A stretch of 64,000 nt of DNA from Pleurocapsales cyanobacterium LEGE 06147 (GCA_015207585.1 JADEWQ010000016.1:1-64000), one strand, 5' to 3'; shown: positions 10,052-19,942, numbered from the stretch's first letter. The notes: generated by a model from the sequence alone, not told the origin. Translations and numbers: made by a program.

Positions 10052-11662
10052 ATGAATAGAGACAGAGAATCACTACAAACAGTTCTCGATCGCACCTTTA
10101 CCAGCTCGAAACAAGCACTGGCAGCCTACCAACCTCGGTTGCAGATGCGAGAAATTGGGATTGTCAAATCGGTCGACCAAGGAATTGCCACCGTTAAAGG
10201 TCTACCTAACGTCAAAGCCGATGAACTGCTACGATTTCCTGGAGATTTATTAGGGATTGTCTTTAACTTAGATGTAGATGAGCTTGGCATTATCTTATTA
10301 GGTAAAAGCGAACATCTCAAAGCTGGAGATAGAGTCGAGCGCACCGGAAGAGTACTCGATGTACCAGTAGGAGAAGCATTGCTGGGTCGGGTCATCGATG
10401 GAACTGGTCGTCCCTTGGACGAACGAGGAGCGATCGAAGCAGCCGAACGGTGGCCGATCGAACGGCAAGCACCACCATTTATCGATCGCGCTCCGGTACA
10501 AGTACCCTTACAAACTGGACTGAAAGTGGTCGATGCTTTGATTCCTGTAGGTCGCGGTCAGCGAGAATTAATTGTCGGCGATCGCCAAACGGGAAAAACC
10601 GCGATCGCCGTAGATACCATTCTCAATCAAAAAGACAAAGACGTTATTTGCATTTACTGCGCCATCGGTAAACGTGCCGCCGCGGTTGCCAAAGTCATTG
10701 CCCAATTACGAGACCATGACGCGATGAACTACTGCCTAGTAGTAGTTGCCACTGAGGAAGACCCTCCTGGCTTGCAGTACGTGACTCCCTACGCTGCTAC
10801 TACCACAGGCGAATATTTTATGGAACGGGGTCGCGATGTCCTGATTGTCTATGACGATCTTACCCGCCACGCTTGGGCTTATCGAGAATTGTCCCTGCTG
10901 CTGCGTCGTCCTCCTGGAAGAGAAGCCTATCCTGGAGATATTTTTTATATCCATTCCCGCCTGCTGGAGCGTTCTACCCATTTGAGGGAAGAACTAGGGG
11001 GTGGTTCTCTGACTGCCTTACCGATTGTGGAAACTCAGGCACAAAATATTTCTGCTTATATTCCCACTAACTTAATCTCTATTACCGACGGACAAATTTA
11101 TCTCTCCCCCGACTTATTCCAACAAGGAATTCTACCTGCCGTAGAAGTAGGTAAATCCGTCTCGCGGGTGGGGGGAAAAACCCAATTACCCGCCTATAAA
11201 GGTATCGCTGGCGATTTACGTCTTTCTTATTCCCAATACCAGGAAGTAGAGGTTTTTGCCCGGTTCGGTACTCAGTTAGATGAAGATACCCGCCAAACTC
11301 TCCAACGAGGACGGCGCGTTCGAGAAATCCTTAAACAGCCACAATCGCAACCTCTCGCAGTTGCCGAACAAATAGCCGTATTGCTGGCAGTGAATGAGGG
11401 AGTTTTAGACGATGTACCCTTGGCACAAATTAGCGAGGTAGAAAAGAGAATTCGTCAGAAAATCACCGAAGAACTACCCGAAGTATGCGATCTCGCGGAG
11501 CGAGTGCTGCCGCACCGCATCTCTTCGGGGGAAAAACTTACCGATGAAGACCGCGAGACACTTTTACGTAAGGCTAGAGAAGCAAGCCAATCCTTCAAAC
11601 CAGAACCAGAAGAAGAGAAACAAAACACTCCCACATCAGAGCGAGAAAAAAATCGAGAATGA
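10052..11662 (+). CDS. atpA: N-type ATPase F1 subunit alpha, with an 8-residue repeat insertion
   Basis: 536 residues with Walker A GDRQTGKT near residue 175, the alpha-type signature [17 protein letters not shown] near 365-385 and the usual C-terminal helical domain. Between VCD and ISSGEK (about residues 480-490) the peptide LAERVLPHR appears. It is encoded by a 24-bp dispersed repeat at 11492-11515; excision restores a HIP1 site and gives VCDRISSGEK. The insertion lies in the C-terminal domain, away from the nucleotide site, so function is probably kept. The charged C-terminal tail is long. ATG 10052 lies 74 bp after atpF, in a spacer with short intergenic repeats. Confidence 0.93.
   Translation: MNRDRESLQTVLDRTFTSSKQALAAYQPRLQMREIGIVKSVDQGIATVKGLPNVKADELLRFPGDLLGIVFNLDVDELGIILLGKSEHLKAGDRVERTGRVLDVPVGEALLGRVIDGTGRPLDERGAIEAAERWPIERQAPPFIDRAPVQVPLQTGLKVVDALIPVGRGQRELIVGDRQTGKTAIAVDTILNQKDKDVICIYCAIGKRAAAVAKVIAQLRDHDAMNYCLVVVATEEDPPGLQYVTPYAATTTGEYFMERGRDVLIVYDDLTRHAWAYRELSLLLRRPPGREAYPGDIFYIHSRLLERSTHLREELGGGSLTALPIVETQAQNISAYIPTNLISITDGQIYLSPDLFQQGILPAVEVGKSVSRVGGKTQLPAYKGIAGDLRLSYSQYQEVEVFARFGTQLDEDTRQTLQRGRRVREILKQPQSQPLAVAEQIAVLLAVNEGVLDDVPLAQISEVEKRIRQKITEELPEVCDLAERVLPHRISSGEKLTDEDRETLLRKAREASQSFKPEPEEEKQNTPTSEREKNRE
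11492..11515 (+). repeat. 24-bp hairpin repeat inside atpA, in a HIP1 site
   Basis: The element is CTCGC, loop GGA, GCGAG, then TGCTGCCGCAC, flanked by GCGAT on the left and CGC on the right. Removing 24 bp rebuilds TGCGATCGC. It keeps the reading frame and encodes LAERVLPH. Junction placement is ambiguous by one base because the insert starts with C and the next base is C. Confidence 0.9.
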
Positions 11663-11675
11663 GAGGAAGAATACC

Positions 11676-12578
11676 GTGCCAACAACTCCTGAGTCCCTAA
11701 GAGCCACTATTGACGGCGTTAAAGATTTGTATTCGGTAGTCAAGACAATGAAGGCTCTTGCGGCTGTCAGTATCCGGCAGTACGAGCGAGCAGTGCAGTC
11801 TCTAGCAGAATACAACCGTACTGTCGAGCTGGGTCTTCAAATCGTGCTACAAGAGCGATATTTTGCCGGAGAACCAATTGCCTCAACTTATCTAGGAGCA
11901 GCCAATATCCATAATGCCAAACTCGGCGCGATCGTGTTTGGCTCGGATCGGGGATTGTGCGGTCAGTTTAACGAAAAGATTGTCACTTATGCCAGAGAGC
12001 GGCTTAAGCAAGAGACAGAAAATCCCCTAGTGGCGGTAGCGGGTTCGCGGGCAATTCCCTATGTGGAAGCGGCTGGCTACTCTATAGTCGAGCAGTTTTC
12101 CGTGCCCAGTTCTGCTGCCGGAATTACAGAGAGAGTCTCGGAAATCGTCCTCGCGATCGAGCAGTGGCAGGAGCAGGAACAAATCGAACGGATTATGCTA
12201 TTCTACAACCAACCCCGCCGAGGTGCTTCCTACCGCCCCCACAGTCTCCAACTTCTACCCCTCGATCCCGATTGGTTGCGTGACTTAGAACAGCGACAAT
12301 GGTCTACATCGGTTTTGCCAACTTTTACCATGGACTGGCAGGAACTCTTTGCCGCCCTGATCCGCGAATATTTCTTCGTGTCTCTCTATCGAGCTTTTGC
12401 TGCCTCCCTTGCTAGTGAAAATGCCAGCCGTCTTGCCTCGATGCAGTCTGCCCAGAAAAATATTGAAGAGCGTTTATCCGATCTCAATGCCGACTATCGC
12501 CGTCTGCGTCAGAGTACGATCACTGCCGAACTTCTCGATATCGTAGCAGGTTTTGAAGCTTTAACTCGATCTCACTAA
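11676..12578 (+). CDS. atpG: N-type ATPase F1 subunit gamma
   Basis: 300 residues from GTG 11676 (VPTTPESLRATIDGVKDLYSVV), with GAGAGGAAG about 6 nt upstream. N- and C-terminal long helices of gamma (about 5-55 and 235-298) flank a Rossmann-like domain with FGSDRGLCGQFNEK near residue 88-100. The ATG at 11544 lies in frame but inside atpA and adds unrelated residues. Central stalk rotor of the N-ATPase and last gene of the operon. It ends about 70 bp from the convergent DUF1206 gene. No clear hairpin terminator is visible. Confidence 0.92.
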   Translation: MPTTPESLRATIDGVKDLYSVVKTMKALAAVSIRQYERAVQSLAEYNRTVELGLQIVLQERYFAGEPIASTYLGAANIHNAKLGAIVFGSDRGLCGQFNEKIVTYARERLKQETENPLVAVAGSRAIPYVEAAGYSIVEQFSVPSSAAGITERVSEIVLAIEQWQEQEQIERIMLFYNQPRRGASYRPHSLQLLPLDPDWLRDLEQRQWSTSVLPTFTMDWQELFAALIREYFFVSLYRAFAASLASENASRLASMQSAQKNIEERLSDLNADYRRLRQSTITAELLDIVAGFEALTRSH

Positions 12579-12651
12579 CTACTTAACTAGATGCATTTGA
12601 AATCGCGATCGCTAAAGGCGAAGAAACGCTTATCCTTCGGAAATTTTCAAA

Positions 12652-13473
12652 TTAGATATGTTTCAAATCTTCAGCCAGTGCTTCCAGTGGCTTCATGTAA
12701 CGAAATCGCGCTTCGACAAACATGTAAATGCTATAAGCACACAAACCCAAGGCAACAACCACAAGCATTAATTTTCCTAAAGGTTGCTGAGCCAGAGTCT
12801 GGAGTGCGCCGTCCAAACCCCGTGCTTGTTCGGCATCAAACTGTAGTGCAGCTTCAATCAAAAAAACACCGACTAACCCAAATACGCTCGCGCGGGCAGT
12901 AATACCTACTCTACCAATCCAAATAATCCAAATCCCTAACTTCTTTTTTATCTCTGGCAAATCTAGATGTAGATCCGCTGGCGGTGTGACAGCATGACGC
13001 AGATAGGATATGCCAACACCAATTACTGCTAATCCCAATGCACCCACCAACCACTGTCCGAACGGTAGCGATAACAAACGTGCAGTCCAATCGGAGGGAG
13101 AACTACTTTCCTCGTTTTTGATTCTTAAGATAATCTCAATGGCTGAGAGAGCTAGTCCAGTGTAGCTCAAACCACTCAAGGTATAGCCAAGACGAACAAA
13201 TATTTTCTCTAATAATTTTTTCTGAGAATGTCCTGGCGCGATTGCCGCCTGCAAAAAACGCCACAATGCATAACTTATTAAACCGACAGCAACTACGCTG
13301 AGAACCAACCTACCGAATGGTTGAATTGAGAGCGCTTCTAATGCACCTGTAGTGGAAACTTTTGCTGTTTTGCTGTTATTATCGACAACGATATCTACTA
13401 CTAACAGACTGAGAAGAAAGTAAACAAAGCCTTTAGTAAGATAGCCAAATCGGGCAATTTTTTCGAGCCACAA
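12652..13473 (-). CDS. DUF1206 membrane protein
   Basis: 273 residues made of three repeats of a two-helix unit. Each has the pattern RxGYxxxG near its start and PFGxxxLxxVAxGLxxYxxW/F near its end (for example residues 8-70, 92-155, 188-255), the hallmark of DUF1206. Six membrane segments in total. Function unknown; no neighbour in the same direction suggests a pathway. Start ATG at 13473 has GGAGGAAAT upstream on the minus strand. Confidence 0.85.
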   Translation of the reverse strand: MWLEKIARFGYLTKGFVYFLLSLLVVDIVVDNNSKTAKVSTTGALEALSIQPFGRLVLSVVAVGLISYALWRFLQAAIAPGHSQKKLLEKIFVRLGYTLSGLSYTGLALSAIEIILRIKNEESSSPSDWTARLLSLPFGQWLVGALGLAVIGVGISYLRHAVTPPADLHLDLPEIKKKLGIWIIWIGRVGITARASVFGLVGVFLIEAALQFDAEQARGLDGALQTLAQQPLGKLMLVVVALGLCAYSIYMFVEARFRYMKPLEALAEDLKHI

Positions 13474-13617
13474 ATGGTAATTTCCTCCTCACTCTCTTTC
13501 GCTCCTAAAGAGTATTTAACAGGATATCAAAGTATAAGGTCGCTTTAAAGTAAGATTGCGACCTATATTCCGCAAAAAAGCGGCATACTTTTCGAGCGGA
13601 GAGAGGATGGTGAGTTT

Positions 13618-14103
13618 TTAATAGACAAAGACTTTACCGTCTTCATGAATTTCCATAACCGGTAAATTAGGATCGTCGTAATAGTTACGGTCTTCATCTA
13701 AAGAAACTTCTAACTTGCCTTCTGTCGAAGAGATAGGTAAAACTTTGATAAATCCGTCATCTTGACGTGCCATCCTAATCGTTACGGGTATGGGTAAATC
13801 GAGTAGAGTATGTTCCTCTCCACCTTCAAGGACTTGATTTTCTGTATACCCTAAAGCTTGATATTCGATCTCTGCGTTGGTATTATTTTTCAGCTCGACA
13901 TCTACCTTTCCATTATCAGGGGTAATGGTAGCGATTGGATCTTCTGGTTGAGATGTTGGTCGAAAAACTCGTTGGCGTTCTTGTGGTTGAGAATTTTGGG
14001 GAACGGATTCGGATTCTGTCGGGGATGGTTGTGTTTGAGTCGTTTGAGCAGTCACTGGTAATGCGATCGCTAAACTCAAACCCGCACAGACTAATCCTAT
14101 CAA
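13618..14103 (-). CDS. secreted hypothetical protein
   Basis: A signal peptide with hydrophobic core (SLAIALPVTA) and AxA-type cleavage site near residue 20 is followed by a Pro/Gln/Ser linker and a beta-rich domain of ~100 residues (VDVELKNNTNAEIEYQALGYT onward) ending DGKVFVY. No known family. The start is odd: the conventional reading starts at TTG 14103 with no ribosome site. An in-frame extension upstream supplies a basic n-region (NKFSRINSKNIR), and an excellent AGGAGG at 14148-14153 is spaced 5 nt from an ATA codon at 14140-14142. So translation may begin at ATA, or a base difference hides a normal start. Confidence 0.65.
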   Translation of the reverse strand: MIGLVCAGLSLAIALPVTAQTTQTQPSPTESESVPQNSQPQERQRVFRPTSQPEDPIATITPDNGKVDVELKNNTNAEIEYQALGYTENQVLEGGEEHTLLDLPIPVTIRMARQDDGFIKVLPISSTEGKLEVSLDEDRNYYDDPNLPVMEIHEDGKVFVY

Positions 14104-15087
14104 TCTAATATTTTTTGAATTTATTCGAGAGAATTTATTTATTAAAACCTCCTATGGGCGCTCGTTTCAAAAAACTTCTTTAAGTTCTATCTATATATTT
14201 CTCTACAGCCAATCAAATAATTAGTTTTCTAATAACCTCATTAGTTTCTACTTAAACATAATTAACAAGATTTTCCTTATTTCAATATCTAACAATGGTT
14301 TTATTTTTTAAGTAAATTTTTGTAGTTCTCAGCATTTATTGCTCATAATTTTGACTTTTAACAGCAACATTACTTATTACTTAAGATAGATTTTTGAGCT
14401 GAGGTTACTTCTAGCAGACACGCGATTTCTGAATCGAGCAGCGATCGCTCTATTTTTTCTCTTTTTCTTCCCAAAGATATAAATTTATTTTTGTAACTTA
14501 AACTTTTTGGCGATCGCCTTTTTTTCGCTAGTGTTTTAAATTTAATATCATTAAATTCCAATATATTAAATTTTTTGGGAAATTTAGCTCGAGGAAAATT
14601 ACTAGTTTTATAAAAGCTCGTACTGGCTTGAACTAGATAATTGTTAAATTAATTTCAAAAAGAATTAACTAATTCGAAAAGGCGATCGGTCAAATTACGA
14701 TGAAATCGAGTTTTCATTATCCATACACCTTGGTGTTGCTGAATCAAGGTATGAAAAATAAATTAATTACCGTATCGGTCTATTTTTTGTAAGCTCTTAG
14801 AAGCTAAAAGCTAATAGCTACGAACCTTATTACTCTCGGTTTCATACTTTAAATCAGCAACGCCTACACCTTTTTAAAGCAACTAGAGCCCAGAACAAAG
14901 AGATAAAAATCTTCATTTAGATAGATCTCGCTTGTTCGAGTCATGTCTAAGCTAGAAGCAGTAGCTTATCATTGTCATGGCTGCTATTGTTAACAAATTA
15001 AAACTAGCAAATATTATTTGTTAAAAGTAAAAGTTTTATTTGTCTAACAAGATTAAGTATTTTGAAGTTAAGTAAATAAATTCCAAA
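14104..15087. other. AT-rich intergenic region holding a MITE
   Basis: About 980 bp without a convincing gene. The only open frame (14370-14561, minus) is Lys/Ser-rich, has no ribosome site and no homology I know. The region contains HIP1 sites near 14440 and 14510, and a 133-bp non-coding element at 14732-14864 (entered separately). The last ~100 bp are A/T-rich and should hold the promoter of the lipoprotein gene. Confidence 0.6.
14732..14864. mobile_element. 133-bp MITE with inverted ends and 8-bp target duplication
   Basis: The left end reads GGTGTTGCTGA followed by ATCAAGGTATGAAA; the right end, read on the minus strand, is GGCGTTGCTGA followed by TTTAAAGTATGAAA, about 19-20 of 25 positions identical. 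The element is flanked on both sides by the direct repeat TACACCTT (14724-14731 and 14865-14872), an 8-bp target duplication. The interior has no reading frame. The length of duplication and the GGxGTTGCTGA terminus suggest mobilisation by an IS1-like transposase, which is inference. Confidence 0.8.
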
Positions 15088-15936
15088 ATGGACAGTATCA
15101 AACTATTTCCTAAAACGAGTGCCCTTTTGCTATCTTTGTTCGCACTGCTTCTGCCAGCCTGCAATACCAATCAAACAGATACAACCGCTCCAGGAGCAGA
15201 AGATAATGTCACTCAAACAGATACAACCACTCCAGCAGAAGACGGTAATGTCACTACTGGAGAAGTTGCAGAAGATACTAGTGATTTAATCGGTCAGACT
15301 GTCACGATTAGAAGCAATGCGCTCGAACAAATAGAGCCTTCTGTTTTTACGGTAAGCGACCAACAATTTTTTGGTGGCGAAAATATTATTGTAGTTAATG
15401 ATACCGGACAACCATTTACACTGCCGACTACCGACGATACGGAAGTTCAAGTAACTGGTGAAGTGCAAAGATTTGTTCTTGCCGATATTGAAAGAGACTT
15501 CGATCTAGATTTAAATGATGACCTATATGTCGAATACGAAGAACGACCAGCTATTATCGCTCAATCATTGGCAATAGCTCCGGAACCAGGGGAAATCACG
15601 GAAAACCCCAGTCAATACTATGGGGAAACTTTGGCAGTCACGGGTGAAGTAGCACAAGTTTACGGCAATAATACTTTTTCTCTCGATGACGATGAATTGC
15701 TTGGTGGTAACGATTTGCTGGTCGTAGAAACCAATCCTTCTGGAGTAGTTAAAGAAGGTGCTACAGTCGCCGCAACAGGAGAATTACGTTCCTTCGTGGT
15801 TGCCGAGCTCGAGAGAGACTACGACTTGACTTGGGATTTAGACTTTCAACGACAGCTAGAAGCAGAATACACCGATAAACCAGTACTGGTTGTCGATCGC
15901 GTTTATGAATCGGCTATTCCTGAAAGTGCTAAATAA
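15088..15936 (+). CDS. lipoprotein with two OB-like repeats
   Basis: 282 residues. A signal peptide ends in the lipobox LLPAC (Cys 26 or so). Thr/Glu-rich low-complexity spacers with a duplicated TDTTxP unit come next. Two related ~95-residue domains follow: GQTVTIRSNALEQIEPSVF to AIIAQSLAI, and GETLAVTGEVAQVYGNNTF to VLVVDRVYE. Each ends in an acidic FVxAxxERDxDLxxD segment and a beta strand, an arrangement like small nucleic-acid or ligand-binding OB folds. Probably anchored to a membrane leaflet outside the cytoplasm. Function unknown. Confidence 0.75.
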   Translation: MDSIKLFPKTSALLLSLFALLLPACNTNQTDTTAPGAEDNVTQTDTTTPAEDGNVTTGEVAEDTSDLIGQTVTIRSNALEQIEPSVFTVSDQQFFGGENIIVVNDTGQPFTLPTTDDTEVQVTGEVQRFVLADIERDFDLDLNDDLYVEYEERPAIIAQSLAIAPEPGEITENPSQYYGETLAVTGEVAQVYGNNTFSLDDDELLGGNDLLVVETNPSGVVKEGATVAATGELRSFVVAELERDYDLTWDLDFQRQLEAEYTDKPVLVVDRVYESAIPESAK

Positions 15937-16028
15937 GTTAACTAGACTGCTAAAGTAGATCTCAAAAAGAGCGAGTTCTCTATATCATGCCGAGTTTCGA
16001 TAAATAATCAGCATAAAGGCTCTACTCC

Positions 16029-17327
16029 ATGTGGACGGTAATTGAAACACTTCTCTGGTGGCTGGCTGTCTTGCTTATAGTGCTTGGCACGCTCCTCGCG
16101 GTCGGTTTTTATCTAAAAGGAGCTTGGCGCGATCGCATCGAGTATCGAGTCCAACACGCTCCTAGTCCAGACGAATCCCGTTTTCCCCATACCCTAGCCA
16201 GTATTACCAATTCGATGATAACCACTGGAGTAGTAACGGGTTTTTGGGACGAACCGCCTTTAATTCAACAAGCTCGCCTAGAAGCGATTAGTAAGGCAAG
16301 GCATAGTATCGATTTTGAAACTTTTTTTATGACTCCAGGACGACGTGCCAATGATTTTGCTGCCGCGATCGCCGAACGAGCAACGGCAGGAGTCAAAATT
16401 CGGCTTCTTATCGATAGCTACGGCACGAAAAAGATAGCAAAACAATACTGGCAGCGTCTTCGAGCGACTGGCGTAGAGATAGTCTTTTTTAATCCTTTTA
16501 CCTGGAAAGCTCCTCTCGACTATGCCGGACGCACCCACCGTAAGTTGTTAATTGTTGACGGTAAGTTTGCTCTCATCGGTGGCGCGGGTATTTCCGATCT
16601 TTGGGATGGCACGGAAAAAGATGACGATACTAAGCCTTGGCTGGATATCGAACTGTGTCTGGAAGGAGAAATCATTTTCTTACTAGAGGGTATTTTTTTC
16701 CAGCACTGGACTTTTGGTGGTGGCGTAGCCGATCTCGAAAGACTTCTCTTTCCGTCCTCTTCAGCCGAGCATCATCTGATGATCGTTACGCCAGGAGCAA
16801 ACCCCAGCTATCGTTTTTCGCCGATTAAAGCCTTAAAACAAAACAGCATTATTTGTGCCAGAAAGCGTATTTGGCTTGCCAGTCCTTATTTTTTACCCGA
16901 TCTCGATTCCTGCGAACTGCTGGTAGCCTCAAAAAAAGACGGGTTGGACGTACGTGTTCTGACTACGAGCGATCGCAGCGACAAGAAGCCAGTTTACTAC
17001 GCTTCTTACGAACATTATGGTCCATTACTGGCTGGCGGCGTAGAAATTTACGAATATCAGCCCAGTATGATTCATGCCAAAATGCTACTTATTGACGATC
17101 GCTGGGTAGCTACTGGAAGTACCAATTTCGATCCGCGCAGTTTTTTTCACAACGAGGAACTCGATATCCTGACGGCAGACCCCCAGTTGGTAGAAAATAT
17201 CAAAAGTGTTTTTGAAAAGGGTTTTGCCCAAAGCGTGCGAGTGAGTTTATCAGATTGGCAACAGCGTTCTTTATGGCGACACCGGATACTGGGAAATCTA
17301 GTCAACTTCGTCCAATGGCAGCTTTGA
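16029..17327 (+). CDS. phospholipase D-family cardiolipin synthase-like protein
   Basis: 432 residues with one N-terminal membrane helix (residues 5-28) and two HKD catalytic motifs: HRKLLIVDGKFALIGG near residue 168, and HAKMLLIDDRWVATGSTNFDPRSF near 347. The domain order and the N-terminal anchor match ClsA/ClsB-type cardiolipin synthases, which join two phosphatidylglycerols or transfer a phosphatidyl group. A single-helix anchor is shorter than in ClsA, so exact substrate is uncertain. It stands alone, followed by a decayed antisense gene. Confidence 0.82.
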   Translation: MWTVIETLLWWLAVLLIVLGTLLAVGFYLKGAWRDRIEYRVQHAPSPDESRFPHTLASITNSMITTGVVTGFWDEPPLIQQARLEAISKARHSIDFETFFMTPGRRANDFAAAIAERATAGVKIRLLIDSYGTKKIAKQYWQRLRATGVEIVFFNPFTWKAPLDYAGRTHRKLLIVDGKFALIGGAGISDLWDGTEKDDDTKPWLDIELCLEGEIIFLLEGIFFQHWTFGGGVADLERLLFPSSSAEHHLMIVTPGANPSYRFSPIKALKQNSIICARKRIWLASPYFLPDLDSCELLVASKKDGLDVRVLTTSDRSDKKPVYYASYEHYGPLLAGGVEIYEYQPSMIHAKMLLIDDRWVATGSTNFDPRSFFHNEELDILTADPQLVENIKSVFEKGFAQSVRVSLSDWQQRSLWRHRILGNLVNFVQWQL

Positions 17328-17338
17328 ATGAAGTAACT

Positions 17339-17586
17339 TTATTGCGGCAAAAAGACTAAGACTACACCGTCAATATAGAGCATTAAAATCAAAAAACTTC
17401 CAAAGCCGATATTGCTAATACCGTGTTTTTCCCGTCGCAGCAATCCCAATATTAAGTACACCCGACATTAGCACGAGCAGTGCTATGCTCAAAATTTGAC
17501 GGTTGGCGATCGCGATCGTCGATGTAAGAAGCAAAATAAGAAACGATTACGATGGCAGGAACAGAAATAATATTACTGCCGACCGA
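17339..17586 (-). pseudogene. C-terminal relic of a Na+/Ca2+ exchanger-like (CaCA) membrane protein
   Basis: On the minus strand the text GSNIISVPAIVIVSYFASYI, then in a second frame [20 protein letters not shown], then in a third frame [16 protein letters not shown] followed by [17 protein letters not shown] and a stop, read as one membrane protein interrupted by two frameshifts. The GSN motif followed by hydrophobic helices and a conserved short tail fits the second alpha-repeat and C-terminus of CaCA antiporters. No upstream half is present because the DUF3611 gene abuts. Non-functional. Confidence 0.6.
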
Positions 17587-17587
17587 A

Positions 17588-18160
17588 TTACTCTTTTGTA
17601 ATCCAATTGAGTAAACCTAGAGAATTAACACTTCCAAGGATATGAGCACCAATCAAATTAACATCAGCAAGTATCAAAAAAAGATCCATTTCTCTAACTA
17701 TCTTTTCTGGATCATAAACGGCAACTCCTTGAGGTTGTGCCATTGCTTTTGCCAGTACGCCGATCGCCGTAATGTCTGATGCTATAAAAGCCAGCACTAA
17801 TCCAGCTAAACTTACAATTAAACCTATACGGAGGACGCGGATTACTTCTTCTCTCTTTGGGTGTAAATTGGGATTGGGTTGTTGCAAGCGTTTAGCCATG
17901 CGAGTATAGCGGAAAGCCCAGTATACTCTAAATCCCAATGCAACCAGGGCAGCAATAGCTAGAAATATACTAAAACCAAAGAAGATATTTCTGCTTTCCT
18001 CAGCAAAACTACGACTAAAGGCAGCCAAAAATAAAACAATACCAGAGGCAACACCTAATAATAAATGTATCCAGTAGCTGATTCGACCAATAATCCGAAG
18101 ATTGCCAGCAAATTCCCGCTTTGTAGGTAATTCCGACGTTTTACTAAATAAATTTGCCAT
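17588..18160 (-). CDS. DUF3611 membrane protein
   Basis: 190 residues, four membrane helices (about 30-50, 63-83, 110-132, 160-180), with the conserved FRYTRMAKRLQ loop, the LRIGLIVSLAGLVLAFI helix and the C-terminal DVNLIGAHILGSVNSLGLLNW motif of DUF3611, a family shared by cyanobacteria and plastids. The function is not established. ATG at 18160 is followed by a polar N-terminus. It is abutted downstream by the antiporter relic. Confidence 0.85.
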   Translation of the reverse strand: MANLFSKTSELPTKREFAGNLRIIGRISYWIHLLLGVASGIVLFLAAFSRSFAEESRNIFFGFSIFLAIAALVALGFRVYWAFRYTRMAKRLQQPNPNLHPKREEVIRVLRIGLIVSLAGLVLAFIASDITAIGVLAKAMAQPQGVAVYDPEKIVREMDLFLILADVNLIGAHILGSVNSLGLLNWITKE

Positions 18161-18449
18161 GATTTTTTTGTTGTTTGTTAGTTTTAATTAAATTACTCAA
18201 ATAGTAATTTTTTATATAAAAAAAATATTCTCTTTTGAGAGTGAAACGCTTGAAATTATTATCGAGTATCGATAGTTTTAATCTTTATACTTTTCATAAA
18301 TAACTCTTTAAGGAAATTTGACCATCTATCTAATGGTTGAGTTATCGCTCCGATTAAGCTCATCCTCCGCAACAATAGCGGAGAATTTCGCGTCATTTGT
18401 CATCTAAAAGCTATTAGCTATTCTAGTGATAAATGACTAATGTCTTTTG

Positions 18450-18657
18450 TCTGCAGGGGCAACTTTAAATTTTCAATTATTACCGTGCCATGGTTCTTAG
18501 CTAGGTAAGTAGTGAGTTTATGTAGTGTATTCTTACGAATGTTAGTTATCTTTCTATGTAGCTTAGCTATTTTAATTTGAGCTTTTTTCCAATTGTTAGA
18601 ATCTATTATCTTTTGACGATTAAGCCATTGTAATCTTGATAATTTACCTTGTTTCCT
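18450..18657 (-). pseudogene. tnpB: tnpB relic (central part, RuvC-II region)
   Basis: Minus-strand translation from 18657 reads RKQGKLSRLQWLNRQKII, then NNWKKAQIKIAKLHRKITNI, RKNTLHKLTTYLAKN, and VIIENLK. This is the inter-RuvC helical region and RuvC-II glutamate motif of an IS200/IS605 TnpB. N-terminal and C-terminal parts are absent. It lies head-to-head with the tnpB starting at 18825 and is of a different sequence type, so two separate elements met here. Confidence 0.75.
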
Positions 18658-18824
18658 AAAGAAGGCTCACGCTTACTCGCTAGAGAAGCGTTGAGACGGT
18701 CGCTCAAGCATCGGACGCGACCTTCCGATGACGCGACCTCATGAATTTAGGTCAAGATATTTATGGTGAATTGACATTTGCAGTAAAATCCATTAGGATA
18801 AATAAAGTAGCGCTTAAGGCCGAA

Positions 18825-19942
18825 ATGCTTAAAATAGTCAAGATACGGTTATACCCAACCAACGAACAGAAAGAACATCTATCGCAAAGCTTTGGGTGCG
18901 CCAGATGGGTATATAACTATATGTTGGCTAAGACTAATGAGCAATATAAAGCAACAGGTAAAGGACTGTCTCATTATGATATGACTAAGCTGTTACCTAG
19001 CCTTAAGAAAGAATATGAATGGTTAACTATTCCTTATTCTCAAACTCTACAATCGGCTTGTTTGAATTTGTCTAACGCTTTCGTTAATTTCTTTGAAAAG
19101 CGGGGTAAATACCCTAGGTTTAAATCAAAGCATCAAAGACAATCAATCCAATACAAACAAAATGTCAAGATAGAAGGTGACAATCTTAAAATACCTAAGT
19201 TAGGACTTGTTTGTGCCAGGATGCATAGACAGACTGAAGGTAAGTTAAAGATAGTTACCATCTCCAAGAATCCTGACGGTAAATACTATGCTTCTCTTCT
19301 ATTCGATGATGGAATGAGCAAGCCTAAGCAGTCCATAGGTGGTAAAGCAATAGGCATTGACCTTGGATTAACTGACTTTTGTGTGACTAGCGATGGGTCT
19401 AAATTTAAACAGCCTAAGTGGTTAAAACGCCATGAGAGAAACTTAAAACGTAAGCAACAAAAACATTCTCGTCAAGTTAAAGGGAGCAAGAATAGAGACC
19501 AGGCTAGATTAAAAGTAGCTAAAGTTCACAGCAAGATTTCAAGATGTCGTGAAGACTTTCTACATAAACTATCCCGCAGAATAGTAGACGAGAACCAAGT
19601 CATTTGCTTAGAAAGTCTCCATGTTAAAGGTATGGTACGTAACCCTAATCTTTCCAAGCCATTAGCCAAGTAAGTTGGGGACAATTCTGTACCATGCTTA
19701 AATACAAAGCAGAGCAAGAAGGTAAAGTCTATTTAGAAGTAGATAGATGGTTTGCTTCTAGTAAGACCTGTAATGTTTGTCTTAATGTAGTAGGAAGTCT
19801 GTCTCTAGATATTAGAGCTTGGACTTGTGAGCGATGCAATACTCATCACGATAGAGACATCAATGCCTCAATAAACATAAGAGACGAAGGTTTGCGGAAT
19901 TATCCTTGGGAAGCAGGGATACTGCCTGTGGAGGGGAAGTAA
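18825..19942 (+). pseudogene. tnpB: IS200/IS605-type TnpB, broken by a small deletion/frameshift
   Basis: From ATG 18825 (MLKIVKIRLYP) the frame encodes the HTH-like N-terminal region, RuvC-I GIDLGLTDF (near residue 180) and RuvC-II ICLESLHVKG, then stops at TAA 19671-19673. The next frame continues SWGQFCTMLKYKAEQ, the zinc finger CNVC...CERC and RuvC-III DRDINASINI to TAA at 19942. A few codons between LAK and SWGQ are missing along with the frame. All catalytic residues are otherwise present, so this is a recently inactivated RNA-guided nuclease of the OMEGA type. An alternative upstream ATG at 18741 lacks homology. Confidence 0.85.

Noticed and set aside
14370-14561. 63-codon open frame on minus
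   Set aside because: Lys/Ser-rich, no ribosome site, no homology, in an AT-rich gap with a MITE.
14925-14960. TTCGAGTC, tRNA T-loop-like
   Set aside because: No complementary acceptor, D or anticodon arms around it; no tRNA gene found in the window.
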